From Owenia fusiformis (Eukaryota; Annelida; Polychaeta; Sabellida; Oweniidae): a stretch of 60,000 bases of DNA. Positions 25,801-34,758 of the stretch are shown here, one piece after another. Location of the stretch: positions 12,818,714-12,878,713 of the forward strand of contig CAIIXF020000007.1 of the NCBI GenBank assembly GCA_903813345.2, in the 5' to 3' direction. The notes under the pieces were generated by a model. The model saw nothing but the letters and a program-made list of their open reading frames with translations, ran no database searches and had not been told where the DNA came from. A program made the position numbers and the translations under genes. The stretch's first letter is position 1. The number at the start of each line of letters is the position of its first letter.

Positions 25801-28800
25801 CAGTGAGTAGTAGTATACAACAATCTCTGTTCTAGGTAGACTGGATGAATTGTACACCTCTACTGATCATTAATATTTCAATTTTGATTTAGACTGACAT
25901 TGGCTTCCAATTAATCTTCATTGTGGAATGATACAAAGTAAATGAGATAAATAGATAACAAAATAAATCATGACAAATCATTCTGCTACATGTACAATGT
26001 TTAGAATTGAGTTATGATTGAATGGCTTAGGAGAAAGAAAAATAATGAAATGACATATGGAAGAAATGTGTTGTTATTAGACTCCAGATTGAAAATCTGG
26101 AGTCTATTGCTTTTGCCAGTTTTCTTATTATTATTCTTTCTTTCTTTCTTTACACGTTTTCTCAGCAACTAGAAGAGCTTACTTTAACCTACTTACATGG
26201 CTAACATAGCTCATCGACCTAGTTTCTGGGAAATTAGGTCAACTTTTTATCTAGGTCAAAGGTTAAGAACTAGGTCAAATCTTACATTTTTAACATTCTG
26301 TCAATTATCTTCGTCATTATTTATCGAAACACCTGGATGTACACCTCATTGTGTAGCTTAGAAAAAAACAAATCGAGAGTGTGCCATCCGTTTTTTGATT
26401 ACTCTTACCGATTTTGAGATATGGCGTCCGGAAAGTAGGTCAAACTAAGAAAATAACCAAATTTAACATATGAGCTATGAAATAAGTGTAGAATTTTCTC
26501 GGGAATCTGAATCTGCAAACCAAATTCCGATCCGACTTCCGGTTCGGAAGTTATGGCGTTTTGAAAACTCAAAAATTGCTAAATTTGGTGCCCATGTTAA
26601 GTCAATGGGAAAAAAGATTTTTTTGAATTGAAAAAAACGGAATATAGACTGAGTTCAGCTTCACATAATCAAAGCCTTTAAAAGAAGGGGACCTCAAAAG
26701 CCATCTAGCTTCAAAATTTGGACACCAAAATGCCTAGGTCAAAATCTAGGTCAAATTCATAGGTTTTCCTTATTTTTTCGATTCTGACACTACACTTTAA
26801 TTATATTCTTCGAAATTGTGTATACATGTAGCCAAGAGTGTGCTAATAGCGTTAGCCTTTTGCCGTCAGAAAGTATTTTGACCCACTTTTGAGATATGGT
26901 GTCCGAAATGTAGGTAAAATTAAAAAATTCTACAAATTTAACGTTTGAGTTATGAATTAAGAGTAGAATTTTCTCAGAAATCCGAATCTGAAAACCAAAT
27001 TTCGATCCGACTTCCGGTTCCGAAGTTATGGCGTGTCCAAAAAGTAGGTCAAAATAAAAATTCGCCAAATTTAAGGTATGAGTTATGAATTAGGGGTAGA
27101 ATTTTGTTAGGAATTCGAATCTGCAAACTAATTTTCAATCCGACTCTCGGTTCGGAAGTTATGACGTTTTGAAAGCTCAAAAATCACTAAATTTGGTGCC
27201 CCATGTTATGTCAATGAGAAAAAAGATTTTTTTGATGTGTAAAATACCAGATATAGACTGAGTACAGCTTAACATTCTAAAAGCCCATAAAAGAAGGGGA
27301 CTTCAAAGGCTATCTAGCTTTAAAATTTGGACACCAAAAATGCCCAGGTCAAAATCTAGGTCAAATTCATAGTTTTTCCTTATTTTTGCGATTCTGACAT
27401 TACACTTTAAAGATTTGCTTCAAAATTTTGTATACAGGTAGCAAAGAGTGTGCTAATAGTGTTAGCCTTTTGCCGTCACAAAGTATTTTGACCCACTTTT
27501 GAGATATGGTGTCCTAAAAATAGGTCAAAATAAAAAATTCTCAAAATGTCCCTTATGAGTTATGAATTAAAGGTAAAATTTTCCCAGGAATCCGAATCTG
27601 CAAACCAAATTTCAATCCGACTTCCGGTCAAAAATTCCTACTTACCTACCTACCTACATACCTACTTGGCTACCTACTTAGCTACCTACTTCTCAGCTAC
27701 TTGGCTACCTACTCAGCTACTTACTCAGCTACCTACTCAGCTGCTTACTCAGCTACCTACTCAGCTACTTACTCAATTACTTAATCATCTACGTACTCAG
27801 CTTCCTACTTCAGCTCTTTACTCAAGTAAATCAATCTGGAGTCTTAAATTGAACTTTGTTCAATTTACAAATCTAGTTATTATTACTTTACTAATATCCC
27901 ATTTGAGAATCACCATTTTCATGTACATACATGTATATATGTTACATTGTAGAGATGTGATGTAATAAAGAAATAAATCAAACAATTTCAGGCTGAAGCC
28001 AAGATCCAGTCTATGGATGTGGATTACAATGCGTCTAAAGCTTTCTTTATCAGCAACAACACGATTAAAACCATGAACATTCTGCAAGACTTGACACCAC
28101 TGCTGGGAGGGGGTGGTTTGGTTGGCAGGAGAAAACGAATGCTGGTTATGCCACCCAAAATCGAGACGTTAAATGTAAATATAGAGCCTGACTAATTTAC
28201 AATCAACACTTAGTATTTTCTGACCAATATGTTCTTTACCGTTCAAAATGTAATATATGTTCCACATCAAAATGTAATATACGTTCCACATCAAAATGTA
28301 ATATATGTTCCACATCGAAATGTAATATATGTTCCACATCAAAATGTAATATATGTTCCACAAGAATATTTCTCTTTCTTAAATGATGAAGGTATACACG
28401 ATTTTATGAAAAGAAACAGCCTATGATACCATTTTCACTCTCCAGTGATAGCTTCCTATCCAAGTGATACATGTACATATTGAATCCTTTCTCTTGTTTC
28501 TGTAGAAGGGGAATGGATGATTTAGAAGCAAAGTTCAAAACATTATGACTCAATTTTAATAATATTAAAAATGTATTCCCAATTTTCCATGTTTTCGTTT
28601 AGATCGCAGGTCTGCGGGATCCAGTTGATGTCGCTATAGATTGGAGCTCTAAGAGGCTATACTGGACTGATGCTGAAGCTCACGAAATAAAGATGGTGGA
28701 CTACAACGACACCTCCAACCCAGTTACTGTCGTTGACCCTGACCACCCCCCAGGTGCCATTGCAATTGACCCAGAAGAACGGTATGCTAATTCTCATTTC

Positions 28801-31800
28801 ATATATATAATAATAGGATTTATTTATACTAATGCCCTAATAGGGCCAAACGTACATCCAACAATAAAATATTACAATAACAGTATTTAAAAGAAAATAA
28901 GACTATGTTCTTCAAATTACATATATACTTTTATTTTGAAATAAGGATCCTATCCCTACCAATCATTAGATTATGTACCATGTCAGCTGTTTCTTTTAAT
29001 ATGATCCCCTCACTCGTCAAAAGAAAAATTGTCATGTCATGATCCCTCATTTTTTAATATTATAGCACAGGTTTTCAAGAATATATGACAACTACACTTG
29101 TTAATTTGAATATGATTGTTCACGTATGCTATTATTTATTAAAATTTTAACTTTTTCAAATTCAAAAATCACTAAGAGGTGTATGATAAGGGAAATTATA
29201 TTGCTATGAGTTTATTTTGTCGACAAACTGCCACAAACTGGATTCAGGTGAAGGAGATCTGATGGTTTTGGACGACTTGAGTCAAACATCATAGTTAACT
29301 CAAACCCATTTCAAGTTAACTTACTTAACGTGTATATATATCATCATTCCAGATTTCTTTTCTGGACTACACATGGCAAAGCTCCTTCTATAGTTAGATC
29401 AGATCTTGATGGGAACAACAAGACCATTCTAGTCAATGATCCAATATGGCCGACAAGCCTCGCTTTGGATTATGCCAACAAGAGGCTATATTGGGCTGAT
29501 GCAAAAGCAATGAAAATACTGACAATAGACTATTATGGAAAACAGCAGGACGTAGTGAGAAACTTCAATTCAAGAAGTAATTTGAGCCTTTTATATACTA
29601 TACATTTTTTCATTCATGATTTATTACTTTTCTTTGCAAATGTCATCTAAATATTGTAGGAACATAACTTATAATTGTGTAGTGACATTCATTTACATGT
29701 ACATATATATGCTATTCATAAATAAGAATCTGCTTCTTCAAGTCCCAAGAAATTTTGGTATAAGAATGCAACGTCTACGCACGCAAACAATAATACAGTA
29801 CCTGATTGGAATCCTACATGTTCTACCATATTATTTGTCATTTGTTTGTTTTGCAGATGATGAGATTCCTTATAAAATAAGTGTATTTGAGGACTCCATA
29901 TATGTTACAAGCTATAGGAAACATAATGTTTTCAAATTAAGCAAGTTCACCAACAAAACATTGGAGCCGAAGTATATTCTGCGAAGTCTTGGAAATGTTG
30001 GTGATCTAACAATTGTACAAAGGCAAAAACAGAAACAAGGTTTGTTTCATGATACTTCAGAAAGACAAAGATTTTAATATTAACAATTTTAGATTAGAAG
30101 ATGAGTTTCAAATCATGTTTTATTTATTTAGTTACAGTTCCAAAGTCAGTTATATTCTCAACTCAGCTCATTTGGCTTGAAATGCTAGAAGATGTTACTT
30201 GTGTTCTGTGTTTTATTTGTAATGTCTTAAGATCTTACAAAATTGCACCTTGATCATTGACACAGATCTTTTCAAGAGTCAAATTGCTATAATCTCCAAT
30301 ATCTATTCTTCATACCAAGAGAGGAATGCCTCAGAATTAATTGGTTAACATATCTCTATAAAAAGAAAAGACCAACCTGTCTTGGTTCAACTTTACATAC
30401 ATGTTCTTCTTTGAATTTTTGGGTATTCTTCCTCTTTCTTTGTACTTTGAATATTCTTTTTGTTTTAGGTCTAAATGCGCATCCTTGTAAAGACAACCCA
30501 TGCCATGCTACTGCTAAGTGTATTATGTCTAAATGCTATTGTCCCGACAACTACCAAAAGAATAATGCTACTGGTGCAGAATGTGTGAAAAAACCTCCAG
30601 CGAAATGTAAGGAAAATCCGTGTGAGAATAACGGAACTTGTTCATTAACGGAACATGGGAAAATCAAGTGCACGTAAGCCAATGCTTTATTTTATTTATA
30701 TTTTCATATTTATGTCTAGGTAAAATATTGAAATATAGACAGACAATAAACAGCCAATATCTTCATCCCATATAAGGCAATAATAGGAGTAGGGATCAAA
30801 CTTGTTGGTTACTCAGTATGGACCCTTGTAAATGGAAATGAGTTTGTTCAGATGAATGACAGTTCCATTTATGAAATATGCTAACCATCACTTTCTAACA
30901 TTACACCTGCTGTTCAATGATTAAAAATCAGTTTCTTGAACAACTGAAGTATGTATTCTGACTCAGATATAAAGATGAATATGTGTAGTCTATACAATTT
31001 CAAAGTATTCATTGTTTAAATTGTCTTGCAGGTGTCTTGATGGATATCACGGAGATAGATGTCAGAAAGATTATTGTAAGAATCTCTGCTATCCTGGTTT
31101 TGGAAGCTGCAAACGGAATGGAAAGGACAATGTGACATGCATGTAGGCTAGCATTTTGTCATCTCCAACATAATTAGATTTAATCAGTGGACCATAAACC
31201 TTTTTTTGGACCATTTTAACATAAATAAATGAAGATTGACCTTAACTTAAATGTCCATTTTGATATACCTGTATTTGAGAAATATCTCAACGTACTGTGA
31301 TTTAAACAGTTTTTGAAAATTTTAACTTGTTTTTCCCAGCTGCAAATACCAGTTTGAGGGGGATAGGTGTCAGCACTACAAGTGTACGGGATACCAGTGT
31401 AATAATGGCAAATGTGTCGTTGACAGAAAGACGGGCAAACCAACTTGCAAGTAAGTATCCTTCACCTGAAGTTTGCCAATCTCTAGGAAAATGACTATGT
31501 ACTTTAAGCTAGGAGTGCAATATGTGGTACTTGGAGTGCAGTTGGTGGTCTTAAGAGTGCAATATGTGGTGTTAGGAGTGCAATATGTGGTGTTAGGAGT
31601 GCAATATGTGGTGTTAAGAGTGCAATATGTTATCTTAGGAGAGCAATATGTGGTATAAGGAGTGCAATATGTGGTGTTAAGGGTGCAATATGTGGTATAT
31701 GGAGTCAATATGTAGGGATAGGAGTGCAATATGTAGTGTCAGGATTGCAATATGTGGTGTTCTATCTCACCATATCTATTTTGCCTTTAATCATGTCTCA

Positions 31801-34758
31801 TTTTAGTTCTTCAGAAGTGAAAATACTTTATGTGGTGATTTATGCAGTCTATATTGTATTGTATTATAGATGTGGTTTGAAGTACTTTGGGGATCACTGT
31901 GAGAAGAAAAGAAATAACTTATGTGACAACTTTGAGTGCCAGAACCATGGCCAGTGCTTCATTAATCCTATGGATAAACGTCCCTACTGCTCCTGTACCC
32001 CTGGTTTCATAGGTGAGTAGACCCTAAAGCATAAACTGTTTTTGGTGCTATATCAAAGTATTCAAAGATATATAAGTTATGTGCTTCATGACACATCAGA
32101 TTAAAAGAGGTAAAAAATAGAAGTAAAAACTTAAATAAACGAGGGTCTAAAATGTGATTATATATGCCAGCTAATAGACCCTCCCTCATGAAAAATATTT
32201 AACATTATGTGGTTTGCTTGCTCTTCAGGTCCCAAATGTGACCAATGTAACGAGCTCACTTGCTATAATGAGGGTATATGCAGGAGGGTCTTCTTCAGAC
32301 CTAGATGTGAATGCAAAAATGGATATTCACCAATTACTCAATGCCGTACCAATATCTGCGAGCACTACAAATGCTTAAACGGTGGAACCTGTCAATTATC
32401 GGCAGATCAGAACAAAGCGGAGTGTTTGTGTTTGCCCAAATACTCTGGACCACACTGTGAGAACATGAAATGCGCAGATTATTGTCTGAATGGAGGAGAA
32501 TGTAGGATTGATAATAGAAACAGTCCTAGTTGCTATTGCAAACCAGGGTTCAATGGAGATAAATGTGAGAAGACAGACTGTGTCAGAAACTTCTGTTATA
32601 ATGGTGGAACTTGTAAACCCGGTGAGTGTCCTACATTGGTTTTGTCATTAACTTAAAATTGTGAAGGCTTAGGAAAATAATATCTTAAAACAGAACTTGT
32701 AGGCCTAGCTATACTACAAAATGAATAGTGAAAGAAGAATAACTGTCTGCATTGGAAAATGATACCTGAGAGAATAATGATCAGGCTAAGACCTGACAGG
32801 TTCAAAAACCCTTTCCAATACTATTTTGCTTTATCCAAATGTAAATGTAAACAAGTGATACAAAGGTTTTATTTGAAAAAGAAAATTATCTGTTTAGTCT
32901 ACTCCAAACACCATAGTTCTCTTAATATTACAGGTACAGGCAAGCAACCAGCCAACTGTAGCTGTCCTGAGAGATACACCGGCCAGAGGTGTCGGCAAGT
33001 GAAGGGATGTGAAAATATAAACTGTCAAAATGGTGGCACATGTGATGTTGTTGATGGGAAGCCACTCTGCAGGTAATGTGGCAATAGACTATAAACTGCC
33101 ATTTATATTTCGGCTTTGTGTGTGTGTGCACTCCCTTAAACTACTAGCATTTTGTGTCAGCATACAGTAAAACTTATCTAATCGAAATACCACTGGTGAT
33201 TAATTCTTTCAAACAGATTTTATAATTCACAATAACCACCAGATGCTCTTAGTTGATTTGCTGCTTCAATATTATAACTTTTATTGACATATAGTATCAT
33301 AACATGATTACATTAGTCAGAACTATGGTAAACTACAAATCTTTCCCATAAATGATATAATCTTTTTTTGTCAGCAGATGTCCTAAATTTTATGTTGGGG
33401 AAAAGTGTGAGCATCCTGACCCAGAATTCTGTAACCGCCACTGCTTCAATGACGGCCATTGTATTGACTGTCGTATAGAGCATGGGATGGCACATTGTAG
33501 TGCCTGTGGGTGCCCTGGACACTGGGGTGGGGACCGTTGCCAAGAAAGGGTAGCAATCCAACCCCTTGGTCACTCCCAGTCTCAAGGTAAGGAAAAGTCT
33601 GTAAAGCAATACAACATTTTTTGTTGGTTTATTGGAACCTGTTTGCAGGTCACAGCCAACTAGTGCAGGGGCAGTTTTTCCAGTAAGCTCGGATGAGTTT
33701 ACACAATACATGGCCATATATAACACTTAAAACAATCTAATTGCCAGCTATGAATTCCTTTTACTCCACCTATGTCCTAAAACAGCAAATATATGATAAA
33801 TAAAAAAACATATGTTTTGTCAAGATAAAACTGAACATGTCAGTACAACATGATTATAAAATGCACAACATTAAATAGCCAACTATAATATAATATGTTA
33901 AACTACAGTATGTTCCATTCACCAAATTGTTCTATGTTTCAGTGGTGACCATATCAGCTTCAGTGATAGCCTCACTTGTCATTTTAGTACTTCTTATAGT
34001 AGCTGTAGTCTGTATATATAGAAAACGTGACAGGTAATACTAATTTTATATATTATTGCTGTCTTGTGTATATGTGTTTGAAAACATGGCAGCTAATTAT
34101 TATTAAACCAGTGATCATGAATTTTACAGCTTTCATTCAATGGTCATGAATTGTGCAGTTTTCATTCAATGATAATTATTTGTGTTGCATAATATTCATC
34201 ATTTAATCATTTATCTTGTAGTATTAATGCCAGATTACAAAATCAATTCCGTCATCGGAAGATGAAGAATGACCGTACAAATGTTGAGATAAATAACCCA
34301 CTATACATGAGGGATTATGATGATGAAGATGACCCTGGCGAACCCATGGAAACTTATAGCTTTGGAGGCGAACAGGTGAAAACAGTTTATATTCATTTGT
34401 TTCTGCAGAATTTAGGGGCCAAGTCAAAATTTAATGGTTTTTTTCGTAAATTTTCCAAATTTGAAAAAGGGTTTTACATTTCAAGTCTGGTTCCATTTGC
34501 AAATGGTGTCTTGGGCAATTTTATTTATGTTAATAAAAGGAAATACTTGTGGACAATTTTTTGTAATGTTTATTATATTTCTCATTTCAGCCCACCAACT
34601 TCTCCAATCCAATGTATGACACTTTATATAATGACAATACTAAAGAACTGCTCAATCCACAAGAAGAAAATAGAAAACTTTTAAAAGAAGATAAAATGAA
34701 AATACGTTTTAACGATGAAGATGACGAGGAATCTCATCCCAACCTCTCGTTTGCATAG
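1655..34758 (+). CDS. LRP1: LRP1-type low-density lipoprotein receptor-related protein, C-terminal half (5' partial, about 35 exons)
   Basis: Large type I endocytic receptor; the LRP1 family clears ligands such as protease complexes and lipoproteins and signals through NPxY adaptors. Exons read: 1655-1819 (uncertain), 3655-3786, 4025-4159, 4599-4718, 8204-8440, 8812-8931, 9342-9476, 9814-10031, 10654-11000, 11928-12172, 16402-16647, 17321-17332 (micro-exon), 19150-19281, 19788-19925, 20317-20571, 22535-22653, 23613-23748, 24067-24303, 24574-24834, 25019-25291, 25708-25802, 27992-28174, 28603-28781, 29353-29576, 29857-30039, 30469-30673, 31032-31142, 31340-31450, 31870-32012, 32229-32621, 32934-33072, 33378-33586, 33943-34033, 34222-34375, 34591-34758. 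All have AG/GT borders and compatible phases. The domain order, the 11-repeat LDL-A cluster and the tail (NPxY, NPxYxxLY, KELL) favour LRP1 over LRP2. The N-terminal half lies left of the window. Confidence 0.93.
3491..3603. repeat. 38-39 bp tandem repeat, three copies
   Basis: Three copies of a unit containing GTGAATAAATCACCCTTTCC lie about 50 bp upstream of the LDL-A exon acceptor at 3654. Intronic. Confidence 0.8.
3655..4718 (+). CDS. LRP1: LRP1 exons: three LDL-A repeats (3655-3786, 4025-4159, 4599-4718)
   Basis: Each exon encodes one LDL-receptor class A repeat with six cysteines and the acidic calcium site: [17 protein letters not shown] and [10 protein letters not shown]. All are phase 1-1, so single repeats can be shuffled without shifting the frame. 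With the two repeats at 8204-8440 they form the end of the LDL-A cluster that precedes the first propeller in the window. LRP1 cluster III normally holds ten repeats, so the earlier ones should lie left of the window. The third exon (4599-4718) is the source of the tandem array that follows it. Confidence 0.93.
4719..7857 (+). repeat. Minisatellite of 30 copies (about 103 bp) made from an exon end plus its 5' splice donor
   Basis: Beginning at the donor of the exon ending at 4718, a 102-104 bp unit is repeated 30 times almost without change. Each unit holds about 50 nt identical to the exon's 3' end (encoding [14 protein letters not shown]), then GTTG|GTAAGT and about 50 nt of intron. Thirty-one donors are therefore present, at 4719, 4823, 4926, 5029, 5132 and so on to 7719 and 7821. 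Most units carry an in-frame TAA, but 102-bp variants (around 6895-7099 and 7617-7821) read through. No convincing acceptor is seen inside a unit, so I treat the array as intronic. Confidence 0.9.
8204..8440 (+). CDS. LRP1: LRP1 exon: two LDL-A repeats
   Basis: A 237-nt phase 1-1 exon encoding two complete LDL-A modules, with acidic ends [10 protein letters not shown] and [10 protein letters not shown]. It is the first coding exon after the 3.1-kb donor-carrying minisatellite and about 350 bp of unique intron, so correct splicing from 4718 or from a repeat donor must reach this acceptor. Confidence 0.93.
8595..8712. repeat. 23-bp tandem repeat, about five copies
   Basis: The unit ATTACTTTGATGTCATGTAA recurs with small changes in the intron between the LDL-A and EGF exons. 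Confidence 0.8.
8812..9476 (+). CDS. LRP1: LRP1 exons: EGF-like pair (8812-8931, 9342-9476)
   Basis: The first exon encodes a six-cysteine EGF module ([20 protein letters not shown]...). The second starts DIDECENRS, the calcium-binding EGF signature, and ends NSG. Both are phase 1-1. This EGF pair separates LDL-A cluster and propeller, as in every LDLR-family receptor. The intron between them shows no gene. Confidence 0.93.
9597..9765. mobile_element. Small MITE-like element with inverted ends
   Basis: Left end ATAAACACGGGGGTAAA and right end TTTAACACCCGTGTATAAAT are imperfect inverted copies, bounding about 170 bp of non-coding sequence in an LRP1 intron. Target duplication is unclear. Confidence 0.4.
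9814..12172 (+). CDS. LRP1: LRP1 exons: YWTD beta-propeller (9814-10031, 10654-11000, 11928-12172)
   Basis: Three exons encode LDLR class B blades: [40 protein letters not shown], with the DG(I/L)AVDW-type strands between them. Phases run 1-0, 0-2 and 2-1 and join cleanly. In LDLR-family receptors this six-blade propeller drives acid-dependent ligand release in endosomes. The 11001-11927 intron holds no gene. The 12173-16401 intron holds the antisense TIR-STING gene. Confidence 0.93.
12734..13676 (-). CDS. TIR-STING exons 2-4: STING ligand-binding domain
   Basis: Exon 2 (13676-13554) encodes [16 protein letters not shown], matching the alpha-1 helix of vertebrate STING, with tyrosine at the Y167 position. 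Exon 3 (13379-13144) encodes [12 protein letters not shown] and then PRPYMNMI, aligning R247, Y249 and N251 with human R238, Y240 and N242. Exon 4 (12988-12734) begins [10 protein letters not shown], matching the LEYAT motif with E268 and T271, and later FFKTLEDII. Positions equal to P264 and T267 are V and P. The protein ends RIKADMKK, without a pLxIS/TBK1-binding tail. Confidence 0.93.
12734..14407 (-). CDS. TIR-STING fusion protein, complete, nested antisense in an LRP1 intron
   Basis: Four exons on the minus strand: 14407-13976 (ATG at 14399, context AACCATGG), 13676-13554, 13379-13144 and 12988-12734 (TAA). Together they give 345 residues with matching phases (1, 1, 0). Residues 15-141 are a TIR domain and about 150-345 a STING cyclic-dinucleotide-binding domain; no membrane helices and no vertebrate-type C-terminal signalling tail are present. 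An acceptor (TTTTATAG) just upstream of the ATG suggests a 5' UTR intron. Bacterial TIR-STING proteins degrade NAD after sensing cyclic di-GMP; the oyster form has the same domain order. Whether this protein acts as an NADase or as an adaptor is inference. Promoter and 5' exon should lie in 14408-16401. Confidence 0.93.
13976..14399 (-). CDS. TIR-STING exon 1 coding part: TIR domain
   Basis: Box 1 is [11 protein letters not shown] (residues 15-25) and the BB-loop region is [11 protein letters not shown] (46-56). The alpha-C segment NWPMYEA (82-88) places glutamate 87 where SARM1 and other NADase TIRs have the catalytic glutamate (WVHKE in SARM1). Strand motifs MVLLLT and FTIVLRKG follow. The exon ends TGCAATAACAG|GTAGAA in phase 1. 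Confidence 0.93.
14680..15020. repeat. Palindromic fold-back sequence upstream of the TIR-STING coding start
   Basis: An imperfect hairpin centred near 14960 (AGCCCGAAGGGCT loop) has arms of about 60 nt, 14901-14959 and 14961-15019, each carrying GGTGAATACCTG and CTTTCACAAG. A second inverted pair around TGACGTCA flanks about 14715 and 14770. Probably a decayed MITE; no target duplication identified. The rest of 14408-16401 shows no exon I can support. Confidence 0.55.
16402..16647 (+). CDS. LRP1: LRP1 exon: EGF module plus LDL-A repeat 1 of the 11-repeat cluster
   Basis: Encodes [17 protein letters not shown]..., the conserved propeller-closing EGF of LDLR-family receptors, then one LDL-A repeat ending [10 protein letters not shown]. 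Phase 1-1. It is the first LRP1 exon after the intron that hosts TIR-STING. Confidence 0.95.
17321..17332 (+). CDS. LRP1: Candidate 12-nt micro-exon of LRP1
   Basis: A polypyrimidine tract and TTGTAG acceptor are followed 12 nt later by GAGG|GTGAGA. The insert CATCTGGCGAGG keeps phase 1-1 and would add four residues (ASGE before the shared glycine) between LDL-A repeats 1 and 2 of the cluster. Skipping also keeps the frame. Chance occurrence cannot be excluded. Confidence 0.35.
17694..17857. repeat. 54-bp tandem repeat, three copies
   Basis: Unit contains TGTACAGATTTGTGCCTTAT; the spacing between copies is exactly 54 nt, so open frames across it arise from periodicity. Apart from this array and the micro-exon, the intron 16648-19149 shows nothing I can support. 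Confidence 0.85.
19150..24834 (+). CDS. LRP1: LRP1 exons: LDL-A repeats 2-11 of the large cluster
   Basis: Exons 19150-19281, 19788-19925, 20317-20571 (two repeats), 22535-22653, 23613-23748, 24067-24303 (two) and 24574-24834 (two) encode ten LDL-A repeats. With the one at 16402-16647 the cluster has 11, the number in cluster IV of vertebrate LRP1. Each has six cysteines and an acidic SDE calcium motif; the repeat at 19788-19925 reads FGVDEQGC instead. Most introns are phase 1; the one after 22653 is phase 0. Many repeats carry the W/F-x-C-D-x-x-x-D-C ligand-binding aromatic, for example WKCDGDDDC. Confidence 0.95.
20045..20236. repeat. About 30-bp degenerate tandem repeat (TTGAGCTCATTT units)
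   Basis: About seven diverged copies of CAGAGCTTGAGCTCATTT lie directly upstream of the LDL-A exon at 20317, extending to within about 80 nt of its acceptor. Confidence 0.75.
20824..22386. mobile_element. TA-flanked MITE with duplicated interior, interrupted by a Helitron-like element
   Basis: Perfect 29-bp inverted ends (20821-20849 and 22360-22388) contain GGACGATTCTCGGTTTGGAG. If the target duplication is TA, the element starts AAGGACG and belongs with Tc1/mariner-type MITEs. Its interior is present twice as a direct repeat: about 20865-21005, and a second copy whose left part (21056-21096) and right part (22259-22355) are separated by the inserted element at 21097-22258. Confidence 0.7.
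21097..22258 (+). mobile_element. Helitron-like non-autonomous element, copy 1 (1,162 bp)
   Basis: Begins TCCCATCGAACGAAGTTCG after an A and ends GTTGTTCTGG before a T, fitting Helitron A|TC...CTRR|T insertion without target duplication. An imperfect hairpin GCTACGC-TTTG-GCGTTGC precedes the CTGG end. Near the 5' end is a CCGT microsatellite. The body is five to six tandem modules, each with an AAAATGGCGGCCATTTT-type palindrome. The surrounding MITE repeat gives a paralogous empty site that fixes both borders. Confidence 0.75.
25019..25291 (+). CDS. LRP1: LRP1 exon: EGF pair before the last propeller
   Basis: One 273-nt phase 1-1 exon encodes two EGF modules: [13 protein letters not shown]... 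and the calcium-binding [17 protein letters not shown]. This is the same placement as the 8812-9476 pair but fused in one exon. Confidence 0.93.
25492..25643. mobile_element. Decayed pogo/Tigger-like MITE
   Basis: Contains AAAACCTGTTTAGTCCAGA at one end and GGTGTTTGGATATACGAGG at the other, the same layout as a better-preserved copy at 48971-49137. Fragments of the family also occur at about 8047-8120 and 8771-8800. Confidence 0.4.
25708..30039 (+). CDS. LRP1: LRP1 exons: last YWTD propeller with RRKR cleavage motif
   Basis: Exons 25708-25802, 27992-28174, 28603-28781, 29353-29576 and 29857-30039 encode the propeller: [48 protein letters not shown] and a closing strand set. Phases are 1-0, 0-0, 0-2, 2-1 and 1-1. 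The exon at 27992-28174 contains [11 protein letters not shown]; vertebrate LRP1 is cut by furin at an RHRR in the corresponding part of this propeller, giving the non-covalent alpha and beta chains. RRKR fits the furin rule, so the same maturation is likely here. Confidence 0.93.
26080..27843. mobile_element. 1.76-kb non-autonomous DNA element with TTA target duplication
   Basis: Ends GACTCCAGATTGA (26080) and its inverted copy TCAATCTGGAGTC (to 27843) are flanked by TTA on both sides (26077-26079, 27844-27846). The left end is itself a hairpin (GACTCCAGATT-gaa-AATCTGGAGTC). The interior holds about 2.5 diverged direct repeats of roughly 470 bp, each with AATCCGACTTCCGGTTCGGA-like sequence and many AGGTCAAA motifs, then a CTACCTACTTAG-type minisatellite (about 27640-27830). 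No transposase frame is seen. Confidence 0.7.
28240..28364. repeat. 24-bp tandem repeat, five copies
   Basis: Unit ATGTAATATATGTTCCACAT, with one or two substitutions per copy, in the intron after the RRKR exon. Confidence 0.85.
30469..33586 (+). CDS. LRP1: LRP1 exons: about eleven EGF repeats of the membrane-proximal stalk
   Basis: Exons 30469-30673, 31032-31142, 31340-31450, 31870-32012, 32229-32621, 32934-33072 and 33378-33586 encode EGF modules such as [16 protein letters not shown] and [15 protein letters not shown]. Several introns (after 30673, 31142, 31450, 33072) are phase 2 and split the codon just before a cysteine. The last exon has a tandem NAGNAG acceptor (TCAGCAG, 33372-33377), so one serine may be variably included. 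Vertebrate LRP1 has fewer stalk EGFs by my recollection. Confidence 0.92.
31498..31762. repeat. About 21-bp tandem repeat, roughly twelve copies
   Basis: Unit GAGTGCAATATGTGGTGTTAG begins about 50 nt after the donor of the EGF exon ending at 31450. Unlike the 4719 and 41028 arrays it does not copy exon sequence. Confidence 0.85.
33943..34033 (+). CDS. LRP1: LRP1 exon: transmembrane helix
   Basis: Encodes [20 protein letters not shown], continuing VVCIYRKRD: a single hydrophobic helix of about 24 residues with a basic stop-transfer, placing the remaining two exons in the cytosol. Phase 1-2. Confidence 0.95.
34222..34758 (+). CDS. LRP1: LRP1 exons: cytoplasmic tail with two NPxY motifs (34222-34375, 34591-34758)
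   Basis: The tail reads [13 protein letters not shown] (first NPxY) and [13 protein letters not shown] (second NPxY overlapping a YxxL), then TKELL, a dileucine-type signal. These line up with the vertebrate LRP1 tail in order and spacing and are the main reason for naming the gene LRP1. The end is acidic ([16 protein letters not shown]) and stops at TAG 34756-34758. Confidence 0.96.

Noticed and set aside
26790-27068. 92-codon minus-strand frame as a transposase fragment
   Set aside because: It lies in the repeated interior of the TTA-flanked element and shows no catalytic motif or family resemblance.
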